From an uncultured Lachnospiraceae bacterium (GTDB lineage: Bacteria; Bacillota_A; Clostridia; Lachnospirales; Lachnospiraceae): a DNA stretch of 7,139 nucleotides. The stretch covers positions 1 through 7,139 of the forward strand of contig USJM01000090.1 of assembly GCA_900555005.1 (NCBI GenBank), read 5' to 3'. Position 1 is the first letter of the stretch. Each line of letters begins with the position of its first letter. Of this stretch, positions 1 to 5,728 are shown piece by piece. The notes under the pieces are model-generated. The model searched no databases and had not been told where the DNA came from. It saw nothing but the letters and a program-made list of their open reading frames with translations. A program made the position numbers and the translations under genes.

Positions 1-66
1 CATGCAGTGGATTCCATCAGAACCATGAGAAGGCAGAGCCTTGAGAAGAAAGCAAGTGCGGCTTAA
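1..66 (+). CDS. C-terminal tail of an unidentified protein (5' end outside window)
   Basis: Frame 1 is open from the first base to a TAA at 64-66 and encodes 21 residues ending in RRQSLEKKASAA. The lysine- and alanine-rich, charged tail and the codon choice (AGA/AGG, CTT GAG AAG AAA) look like the end of a real gene, but the piece is too short to assign to a family. It would be the last gene of the upstream transcription unit, which ends at the terminator at 259-291. It could also be a chance open frame at the window edge. I do not recognise it and propose no function. Confidence 0.4.
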   Translation, partial: HAVDSIRTMRRQSLEKKASAA

Positions 67-124
67 CAACTGGAATCATTTCGTACCATCCGGTTGTCAG
101 GTTAGGGGTGTTAGGAGTTTCAAA

Positions 125-157
125 CCACACCAAACCTACACCAGAACTACACCAAAG
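125..157 (+). repeat. Three direct copies of ACACCA spaced exactly 11 bp
   Basis: ACACCA occurs at 127-132, 138-143 and 149-154. The surrounding 11-bp units are CCACACCAAAC, CTACACCAGAA and CTACACCAAAG. Unit 2 can also pair with GGTGT(T)AGG at 107-115, giving an imperfect stem. The helical-turn spacing could suit a tandem DNA-binding protein, or the element may be part of an RNA structure in the 3' UTR of the upstream gene. No function is known, and chance in a C/A-rich stretch is possible. Confidence 0.4.
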
Positions 158-258
158 CAACCGGAGCAGACCTGCCCGGAGATTGTGGTTGTACAAAAAC
201 TGTGTCAGAATTTATATCCGAGAATTGAAAGAACAGGGAAGCGCATCGTTTCCCGGAG

Positions 259-291
259 AGAGGCACGGAAGCGCTCCGAGCCTCTTTTTTT
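259..291 (+). terminator. Rho-independent terminator of the upstream unit
   Basis: AGAGGC (259-264) pairs with GCCTCT (280-285). After an A/A mismatch, CGGA (266-269) pairs with TCCG (275-278) around a five-base loop. A run of seven T (285-291) follows the stem. This is a textbook intrinsic terminator on the + strand, about 190 bases after the TAA at 64-66. It insulates the upstream gene from the sugar operon that starts near 450. Confidence 0.85.
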
Positions 292-316
292 GTGAAGGCG
301 GTGAGCCGAAACGTGT

Positions 317-347
317 AGGGCAGGGATAATCTGCCCTGATCGATCAG
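317..347. repeat. Inverted repeat abutting a 12-bp perfect palindrome
   Basis: AGGGCAG (317-323) and CTGCCCT (331-337) form a 7-bp dyad around GGATAAT. The perfect palindrome CTGATCGATCAG (336-347) begins inside the right arm. No T-run follows, so this is not a terminator. It lies 70-100 bp upstream of the operon -35, where a remote operator could sit, but nothing ties it to a known regulator. Confidence 0.4.
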
Positions 348-384
348 CTTGCATAAAAATAGAACCCTTGGATTGTGCAGATTT

Positions 385-413
385 CATGAAAATGAACAGA
401 AAGACATGAAAAT
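385..413 (+). promoter_or_regulatory. Candidate activator site: two CATGAAAAT repeats 20 bp apart
   Basis: CATGAAAAT occurs at 385-393 and again at 405-413, a start-to-start distance of 20 bp (about two helical turns). The second copy ends 3 bp before the TTGACA -35 element at 417. The first copy sits in the palindrome TTTCATGAAA (382-391). Same-face direct repeats next to -35 are the layout used by AraC-type and some response-regulator activators. No such regulator is encoded in the window, so its identity is unknown and the site is an inference. Confidence 0.35.
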
Positions 414-416
414 ATA

Positions 417-445
417 TTGACAATTAAAACAGAATAACGTATATA
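417..445 (+). promoter_or_regulatory. Sigma-A type promoter of the sugar operon
   Basis: A perfect TTGACA (417-422) is followed by a 17-bp spacer and TATATA (440-445); TATATT at 442-447 is an alternative -10 with a longer spacer. Transcription would start around 451-454, right at the first LacI-type operator. The leader before the repressor start at 551 would be about 100 bases. The near-consensus elements suggest a strong promoter held down by repression. Confidence 0.75.
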
Positions 446-450
446 TTCAG

Positions 451-476
451 TATGCAATCGGTTGCACGATTGCATA
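451..476. promoter_or_regulatory. LacI-family operator O1, overlapping the transcription start
   Basis: TGCAATCGGTTGCA (453-466) has the TGCAA-N-CG-N-TTGCA form typical of LacI-family operators with a central CG. It is embedded in a larger dyad: the 10 bases 451-460 are the reverse complement of 467-476, around GTTGCA. A second TTGCA half-site therefore occurs at 470-474. The site lies where RNA polymerase would start, so the regulator encoded next could block transcription there. In RNA the same dyad could form a 10-bp hairpin. It differs from the CcpA cre consensus at two symmetric positions. Confidence 0.75.
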
Positions 477-491
477 TATTTTACAACGTTC

Positions 492-507
492 ATGCAAACG
501 GTTGCAT
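492..507. promoter_or_regulatory. LacI-family operator O2
   Basis: TGCAAACGGTTGCA (493-506), extended to A...T at 492 and 507, matches O1 at 13 of 14 positions (A for T at the sixth base). The centres of O1 and O2 are 40 bp apart, close to four helical turns, which would allow cooperative binding or a small loop. It lies 45 bp upstream of the repressor start codon, inside the predicted leader. Confidence 0.75.
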
Positions 508-550
508 TAAGAGGTGAGATTCGGACGGCAGACAGCAGGAGGAAATCAAT

Positions 551-1609
551 ATGGCAGCGACGATCAAGGATATTGCAAAGATGGTTGGTGTGTCTCCTTC
601 CACGGTGTCAAGGGTGGTCAACCGGACGGCTCCGATATCGGAGGAGACCCAGGAGAAGATCAGGGAGGCGATGAAGAAGCTGAACTACCATCCGAACAGT
701 ACAGCCAGAAACCTGGCAAGCGGTGCCTCCTGCACCATCGGGCTTGTGATTGACGCAGCGGACGAAGGAACCTTCGCGAACAGTTTTTTCAATCGGAGTG
801 TATATGCAATCGAGAAGGTTCTCCAGGAACATTCCTACAGCCTTCTGATCACAAACAATCGTCCAGGCTCTTCGATCCGGTCGCTGGTCTATGAAAAGCG
901 GGTGGACGGGCTGATTATTCCCCCGACAAGCCTCGATGAGGAGACTGTAAGGTTTTTGGAGGAAGAGCATTTTCCTTTTGTTGTACTCGGAGAGCCGGCA
1001 ATCGATCAGATGCGGATGACCTGGGTGGATGTCGATAACCGGAGAGGGAGCAGGGAGGCAGTTTCCCACCTTAGCCAGCAGGGGTTTCGCAGGATTGTCA
1101 TGATTGTCAGAAACGACAGGACGGTTTTTGCCAGAAATCGTATTCGCGGCTATCAGGACGGTGTGGCAGAAATATGCTCCCCACAGGTGATCTGCGTGGA
1201 GGAGCCGGACGGGCGGAGGAGCCGTCCTGAACAGGAAGATGCTGAATTCTGGACGGACGGACAGGCAGCGAAGATGGAACAGCTGGCTGTCAGACTTGTC
1301 AGCGAGGGGAAGGCAGATGCCTTTTTGTGCGCTGACAATGAGATTGCGTACCATGTGCTGCGCGCCCTTCACGGAGCCGGATGCCGGGTGCCGGAGGATG
1401 CCGGAGTGGTGACTTTTGATAATTATCCGCTGGCGCCTTTTATGGATCCGCCGCTTACGGCGGTGGATGTGGATACATCCAGACTTGGGAAGGCTGCGGC
1501 AGAGCTTCTGATACAGAGCATACATGAGGCAGACAGATCGCCCAGACAGGTGCTGGTCGGTACCAGCCTGATCAGGCGGATGTCATCAGCGGGAAAGGAG
1601 GTTCAATGA
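551..1609 (+). CDS. LacI/GalR-family transcriptional repressor, MalR-like
   Basis: A 352-residue cytoplasmic DNA-binding repressor that most likely controls this operon in response to an alpha-glucoside. The N-terminal helix-turn-helix spans about residues 4-24, with SPSTVSRVVN as the recognition part. The hinge helix (about 47-58, YHPNSTARNLASG) carries Leu55, equivalent to the minor-groove-inserting leucine of LacI, which fits operators with a central CG. Residues 62-340 form the periplasmic-binding-protein-like sensor domain, with the family signature VVTFDN at 286-291. The length is usual for the family. ATG 551 is chosen because AGGAGGA (537-543) lies 7 bases upstream. Two matching operators lie in its own leader, so it should be autoregulated. 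Its TGA overlaps the next start as ATGA. The N-terminus resembles streptococcal MalR from memory; the effector is not determined. Confidence 0.93.
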   Translation: MAATIKDIAKMVGVSPSTVSRVVNRTAPISEETQEKIREAMKKLNYHPNSTARNLASGASCTIGLVIDAADEGTFANSFFNRSVYAIEKVLQEHSYSLLITNNRPGSSIRSLVYEKRVDGLIIPPTSLDEETVRFLEEEHFPFVVLGEPAIDQMRMTWVDVDNRRGSREAVSHLSQQGFRRIVMIVRNDRTVFARNRIRGYQDGVAEICSPQVICVEEPDGRRSRPEQEDAEFWTDGQAAKMEQLAVRLVSEGKADAFLCADNEIAYHVLRALHGAGCRVPEDAGVVTFDNYPLAPFMDPPLTAVDVDTSRLGKAAAELLIQSIHEADRSPRQVLVGTSLIRRMSSAGKEVQ

Positions 1610-3414
1610 TCAGAGAAGCAGTCAGGCATACCGGGACATACCCGGATGTTTATCTTCAAAACCGCAGAACGCTGGTTTTCAGGATACGGACTGCCAGAGC
1701 AGATGTACAGCGCTGCACCTTGTTCTGCTTTGCAAGGACAAAGCCGGAAAGGATCCGGGAGATTCCGATGCTGTGGGAGTACCGGGATGAGCTGTTTGAC
1801 TATTACGCGGCAGCCGTCACGTTTCACCAGATTGCCCGGTATCAGAAGTATTATTTCCGGTTTGACGATGCCTTGTACTATACAGCGCATGGTTTTTCGC
1901 AACGCTGTCCGACGGATGGCTTCTTCGAATTCCTGTACGCGAACACGACCGATGTCGTCACAGTGCCGGCATGGGCGAGGGGACAGGTATTCTATCAGAT
2001 CTTTCCGGAACGGTTCTGCAACGGAGATCAGGGCAATGACCCGGATGGGTGCATGCCGTGGGGCAGCTCTCCGGACAGAGAGCATGATATGGGAGGTGAT
2101 TTGAGGGGAATTATCAGGAAACTGCCGTACCTGAAGGAACTTGGCGTGGATTGTCTCTATCTGAATCCGGTCTTCAAGGGTGATTTCAACCACAAGTATG
2201 CAACGACAGACTACTTTGAGGTCGATCCGCAGTTCGGAACCAATGAGGATCTGAAGGAACTGGTGGAGCGGGTTCATGCGTCCGGGATGCGGATTATCCT
2301 GGATGGGGTGTTCAATCACTGCGGGATTCATTTTGAGCCATTCCAGGATCTGCTGAAAAACCAGGAGCACTCCCGCTACAGGGACTGGTTTTTCGTCACG
2401 GATTTTCCATTTGACATCACTCACCATGACTATGAGTGTGTTGGTGCGTACAAGTATATGCCGAAGCTCAACAGCGGGAATCCGGAAGTTCGGGCGTTCA
2501 TCCTGCGCGTGATGGACTTCTGGGTATCGGAATTCAAAATCGATGGGTGGCGGCTGGATGTTGCTGATGAGGTCGACGAGAGCGTCTGGGAGATGGCGCG
2601 GATCGTGCTGAAGCAGAAGTATCCGGATATGCTTCTATTAGGGGAGACCTGGGGGAGCGGACTGCGGCTGATGAACGGCACGCAGATGGACAGCATCATG
2701 AATTATGTGTTTCGGGATGCGGTCCGGGACTTCATCGCACTTGGAACAATCCGGGCGGAGGAATTTGACGCCAGAATCCAGAGGATGCTGTCCGACTATC
2801 CGGCGGACATGGATCTTTCGATGTTCCTTCCACTCGGCAGCCATGACACAGAACGGTTTCTGACGCTGTGCGGCGGCGACCGGAGGAAGATGGCGCTGGC
2901 GGCCGTCCTCCAGATGAGCTTTATGGGCTCGCCATCCATCTATTATGGTGATGAGTGCGGTATGGAGGGGGGAAATGATCCGGATTGCCGAAGGTGCATG
3001 ATCTGGGAGGAAAGCCGGCGGGACCGGAAACTTTATGAGCTGTACAGGAAGCTGATCCGCCTTCGGAAGCAGGAGATGGCTCTTCGGACGGGACGTCAGA
3101 GAACCATGCTTTGCGGGAAGGATGTATACGGGTATTTCCGTGGTGAAGGACGGGATGCCATCTATATTCTGATCAATGCAGGCGGGACTGACCATGATCT
3201 TCGGGTCCCGGTCGTGTCAGAAGGACGTTACAGGGTACTGCTGCAGACCGGTGCGGGGCAGCAGGAAACGGAGCTTTTCCAAACGGAAAAGGGAGGTCAG
3301 CAGCATTTTTTGAATGAAGAAGTGATCCATTACAAGGGATACCTGAATGTGACACTGGCATCGTATTCGGCGGTCATGTTCAAGGAAGAACAGACAAAGG
3401 AGGGAAACTTATGA
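1606..3414 (+). CDS. GH13 alpha-glucan hydrolase, neopullulanase/cyclomaltodextrinase-like (GH13_20 type)
   Basis: A 602-residue enzyme predicted to cleave imported maltodextrins, cyclodextrins or pullulan-type oligosaccharides in the cytoplasm; no signal peptide is visible. Residues 1-122 fit the N-terminal CBM34-like domain of this subfamily. The (beta/alpha)8 barrel follows, with VFYQIFPERF at 128-137, then LYLNPVF (184-190), region I DGVFNH (233-238), the subfamily marker MPKLN (285-289), region II GWRLDVA with nucleophile Asp318, region III GETW with acid/base Glu347, and region IV GSHD with Asp414. A C-terminal beta domain covers about 505-595. All three catalytic acids are present and the length is normal (family about 580-600). 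The start overlaps the repressor stop (ATGA), with AGGAGG 4 bases upstream, indicating translational coupling. Substrate preference among neopullulanase, cyclomaltodextrinase and maltogenic amylase cannot be read from sequence. Confidence 0.93.
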   Translation: MIREAVRHTGTYPDVYLQNRRTLVFRIRTARADVQRCTLFCFARTKPERIREIPMLWEYRDELFDYYAAAVTFHQIARYQKYYFRFDDALYYTAHGFSQRCPTDGFFEFLYANTTDVVTVPAWARGQVFYQIFPERFCNGDQGNDPDGCMPWGSSPDREHDMGGDLRGIIRKLPYLKELGVDCLYLNPVFKGDFNHKYATTDYFEVDPQFGTNEDLKELVERVHASGMRIILDGVFNHCGIHFEPFQDLLKNQEHSRYRDWFFVTDFPFDITHHDYECVGAYKYMPKLNSGNPEVRAFILRVMDFWVSEFKIDGWRLDVADEVDESVWEMARIVLKQKYPDMLLLGETWGSGLRLMNGTQMDSIMNYVFRDAVRDFIALGTIRAEEFDARIQRMLSDYPADMDLSMFLPLGSHDTERFLTLCGGDRRKMALAAVLQMSFMGSPSIYYGDECGMEGGNDPDCRRCMIWEESRRDRKLYELYRKLIRLRKQEMALRTGRQRTMLCGKDVYGYFRGEGRDAIYILINAGGTDHDLRVPVVSEGRYRVLLQTGAGQQETELFQTEKGGQQHFLNEEVIHYKGYLNVTLASYSAVMFKEEQTKEGNL

Positions 3415-4739
3415 AGAAGTGTTCAGGCAGAATCCAGACAGCCATCCTCTCGGCAGCGATGTGCATGGCGCTGGCAGGCAGCATGACAGCAGGAGCGGCT
3501 GAATCCTCAGTGAAGGATGAGGATTCAGTCAAAACGCAGGCATCCGGTACAGAAGCTGCGGCTCCGTCTGAAGAAGTTACGCTGAACTTCTGGCACCATT
3601 ATAGCGCACAATCGCCGGAGAATGAAACACTGATGAAGGACCTGATTCCGAAGTTTGAGGAGGAGAACCCCGGGATTACAGTCAATGCGGTCTCCCACGA
3701 GTGGGCGGATCTTCATGACAAGATCCTGATCAGCGCCCAGTCCGATACCCTGCCGGATGTCGCAAGGCTGGACAGCGCCTGGGTGCCGGAATTCCAGAAG
3801 ATGGGGATCCTGGTACCACTGAACAAGGAAATGAGTGACTTCGGAGATGTCTCCGGCGGGCTTCTGGAGAGCGCCATGACGACAGCGCAGATCGGGGAGG
3901 ATTTCTATGCGCTGGCGCTGAATACCAACACGAAGATCCTTTATTACAACGTCCAGGGACTGAAGGATGCAGGTGTGGAAGTGCCAAAGACGATGGATGA
4001 GTTCGCAGAGGCCTGCCGGAAGCTTTCCGGAACCAACCAGAATGGCCAGCAGGTATGGGGGTATGACGAGCCTGGCCTGTCCGGCTGGAATCTCTGTCCG
4101 TTTATCTGGAGCATGGGAGGAGCCATCACGAATGAGGACCAGACGAAGGCAACCGGATATCTGAACGGGGAGAAGACGGTTGCGGCGATCCAGATGTTCG
4201 CAGATCTTGCAAAGGAAGGCGCGATTACCGGCTGGAACAGCGGAGACATCCCGATGACAGACGGGTTCGGCACAGGGCGCTATATGATGCTCCTGGAAGG
4301 ACCTTGGAAGGTTTCGGAGCTTGCCGGTGCATATCCGGACTTTGAGTATGGCGTCGCACCGGTTCCGGCAGGAGAGGGTGGTTCGGTCTCTGTTCTGGGC
4401 GGAGAGGACATCGGGATGTTCAAGTCTGCCCACAAGGACGCGGCATGGAAGTTTATGAAGTTTATGACCAGCGAATATGCACAGGAAGCCATGGCAAAGT
4501 GCGGTCAGATTCCCTGCAGCAAGGAAGCGCTGGAAAGCGATACGGTCAAAAAGGCTGATTTTGCGCCTTACATCGAGCAGCTCAAGACGGCAAAGTCCCG
4601 TCCGACGGTTGCAAGCTGGTCTGAAATCGACAGCAAGCTGTCAGAAGCTGTCACGAGTGTCGTCAATGGTGACACCACGGCACAGGATGCCATGGACAAT
4701 CTTGCGGCGGAAGTCGATCAGCTGCTGGCGGAAGAGTAA
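3411..4739 (+). CDS. Extracellular solute-binding protein (family 1) of a sugar ABC importer
   Basis: A 442-residue binding protein that should capture the oligosaccharide outside the membrane and deliver it to the two permeases downstream. Residues 1-30 form a signal peptide: KK near the start, a hydrophobic core and an Ala-rich end (AGAA at 27-30). A Ser/Glu/Ala-rich linker (31-54) precedes the mature domain that starts at VTLNFWHHY. Family-1 features include LPDVARLD, ALALNTNTKILYYN and LLEGPWKVSEL, and the protein ends in an acidic helix. Oddity: where a lipoprotein would have LAGC, this protein has LAGS (residues 21-24; AGC at 3480-3482), so lipid anchoring is not predicted although the long linker is lipoprotein-like. 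Cys18 lies in AAMC, not a lipobox. AGGAGG (3398-3403) precedes the start by 7 bases, and ATGA overlaps the enzyme stop. The ligand is inferred from neighbours only. Confidence 0.93.
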   Translation: MKKCSGRIQTAILSAAMCMALAGSMTAGAAESSVKDEDSVKTQASGTEAAAPSEEVTLNFWHHYSAQSPENETLMKDLIPKFEEENPGITVNAVSHEWADLHDKILISAQSDTLPDVARLDSAWVPEFQKMGILVPLNKEMSDFGDVSGGLLESAMTTAQIGEDFYALALNTNTKILYYNVQGLKDAGVEVPKTMDEFAEACRKLSGTNQNGQQVWGYDEPGLSGWNLCPFIWSMGGAITNEDQTKATGYLNGEKTVAAIQMFADLAKEGAITGWNSGDIPMTDGFGTGRYMMLLEGPWKVSELAGAYPDFEYGVAPVPAGEGGSVSVLGGEDIGMFKSAHKDAAWKFMKFMTSEYAQEAMAKCGQIPCSKEALESDTVKKADFAPYIEQLKTAKSRPTVASWSEIDSKLSEAVTSVVNGDTTAQDAMDNLAAEVDQLLAEE

Positions 4740-4777
4740 CCGGTAATCTGCCTCTCCTGGATTGCAGGTTACATGAT

Positions 4778-4816
4778 GGGGCAGCTGCAGGGATGGGATC
4801 ATCCTGCAGCTGCCCC
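4778..4816 (+). promoter_or_regulatory. Intercistronic stem-loop between binding protein and permease genes
   Basis: A perfect 14-bp stem is formed by 4778-4791 (GGGGCAGCTGCAGG) and 4803-4816 (CCTGCAGCTGCCCC). Three more pairs (ATG/CAT) past a bulged G leave a GGAT loop. Only TTT follows (4821-4823), after GGGC, so it should be at most a weak terminator. It begins 39 bases after the binding-protein stop and ends 21 bases before the permease start. Such structures can protect upstream mRNA from 3' decay and lower downstream expression, as reported for malE-malF in E. coli. Function here is an inference from position and strength. Confidence 0.8.
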
Positions 4817-4837
4817 GGGCTTTAAGGGGACTGATGC

Positions 4838-5725
4838 ATGATGAAACTGAAAGGCTGGAATAAAGTGCGGGCTCTGGCGCTTCTGCTGCCGGGACTGCTG
4901 ATCTTTGGCGTCTTTACTTTTTACCCGATTGTCAGGCTCTTCTGGATGAGCTTTTTTAAATGGGATTTCGGTTCATTTTTCGACCAGAAATTCATCGGAT
5001 TTGAAAACTATCGAACAGTTCTGAGTGATCAAAACTTCAGGGTGGCGTTCACCAATACCATCGTCTATACACTTGTGACCGTCCCGGCGCAGATGATTCT
5101 CGGACTGCTTGTTGCGATGCTGATCAACTCGATCACCCATGCGAAGATCTTTTTCCGTGTAGCATACTATCTTCCGGTGATTACTTCCTGGGTCATTGCC
5201 TCCCTGGTTTTTAAATATGTTTTTAATACGGAAGGCATGCTGAATTATTTTCTGACAAATGTGATTCACATAACTTCTCAGAATGTCCACTGGCTCGATT
5301 CCAGATGGGGTGGCATGACGGTTGCCATGCTGCTGGGAATCTGGAAGGGGATCGGCTGGAACATGGTTGTCTTCCTGGCGGCGCTGCAGCAGGTGCCGCA
5401 GTCCTTGTATGAGTCCGCGTCGATGGACGGCGCCGGAGTCTGGCAGCGGTTTGTCCACGTGACGCTGCCGGGAATCAGAGGAACCATCCTCTTTGCGCTT
5501 GTCATGCTGACAATCGGAGGGTTTAACGTCTATACATCTACCAAGCTGATCACGGACGGAAAGCCGGGGCATGAGACGGAGGTTGTTCTGACATGGATGT
5601 ATTACAAGGCGTTCAGCAGCGGAAAATTCGGCTATTCGGCAGCGCTGTCCTTCATCATTGCACTTGCCCTGGCGGTTTTGGCAGTTGTACAGTTCCGGCT
5701 TATGCAGAGGAAGGAGGATGACTGA
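4838..5725 (+). CDS. Sugar ABC transporter permease, MalF/UgpA type
   Basis: A 295-residue inner-membrane subunit forming half of the import channel. Six hydrophobic segments can be picked out, roughly at residues 11-31, 72-96, 108-128, 158-182, 213-233 and 266-286. The cytoplasmic EAA loop that docks on the ATPase is at 191-211 (YESASMDGAG followed by VTLPG). The large extra periplasmic loop of enteric MalF is absent, as is usual for the short Gram-positive/UgpA-like members. Start 4838 is chosen over the adjacent in-frame ATG at 4841 because AGGGGA (4825-4830) lies 7 bases upstream. The gene follows the stem-loop at 4778-4816, and its stop is 3 bases before the partner permease. Confidence 0.92.
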   Translation: MMKLKGWNKVRALALLLPGLLIFGVFTFYPIVRLFWMSFFKWDFGSFFDQKFIGFENYRTVLSDQNFRVAFTNTIVYTLVTVPAQMILGLLVAMLINSITHAKIFFRVAYYLPVITSWVIASLVFKYVFNTEGMLNYFLTNVIHITSQNVHWLDSRWGGMTVAMLLGIWKGIGWNMVVFLAALQQVPQSLYESASMDGAGVWQRFVHVTLPGIRGTILFALVMLTIGGFNVYTSTKLITDGKPGHETEVVLTWMYYKAFSSGKFGYSAALSFIIALALAVLAVVQFRLMQRKEDD

Positions 5726-5728
5726 ACC

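Larger units (their letters stand above)
67..416. other. Non-coding stretch between upstream gene tail and operon promoter
   Basis: No convincing gene lies here. The short open frames have no good ribosome-binding site and their products do not resemble proteins. The stretch holds, in order: a three-copy 11-bp-spaced ACACCA repeat (125-157), which overlaps an imperfect hairpin (107-115 pairing with 135-142); a rho-independent terminator (259-291); an inverted repeat abutting a 12-bp palindrome (317-347); and a pair of direct repeats just upstream of the operon's -35 element (385-413). I saw no tRNA-like fold or recognisable riboswitch. Confidence 0.6.

Noticed and set aside
453..506. CcpA cre sites instead of cognate LacI-family operators
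   Set aside because: Both sites differ from the cre consensus at the same two symmetric positions (C for W and G for W). Two near-identical copies next to a LacI-family gene fit its own regulator better; weak CcpA binding is not excluded.
514..753. Possible leader peptide starting at GTG 514 after AAGAGG
   Set aside because: The frame runs out of phase through the repressor start and its product has no recognisable features. The SD-like bases sit directly on the GTG with no spacing, while ATG 551 has a proper AGGAGGA.
608..1525. Long antisense open frame (305 codons) opposite the repressor
   Set aside because: It is a codon-bias shadow of the clearly real LacI-family gene; the product is rich in Cys/His/Pro/Arg with no family likeness. 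The same reasoning removes the long antisense frames at 1603-2427, 3525-4433 and 4973-6130.
3456..3470. Lipobox at Cys18 of the binding protein
   Set aside because: The context is AAMC, with Met at -1 and no Leu at -3, and the hydrophobic core continues past it, so it is not a credible lipidation site.
4778..4823. Full rho-independent terminator ending the operon after the binding protein
   Set aside because: The stem is strong but only three T follow after four other bases. The permease genes directly downstream, with no visible promoter, argue for a readthrough or stabilising element.
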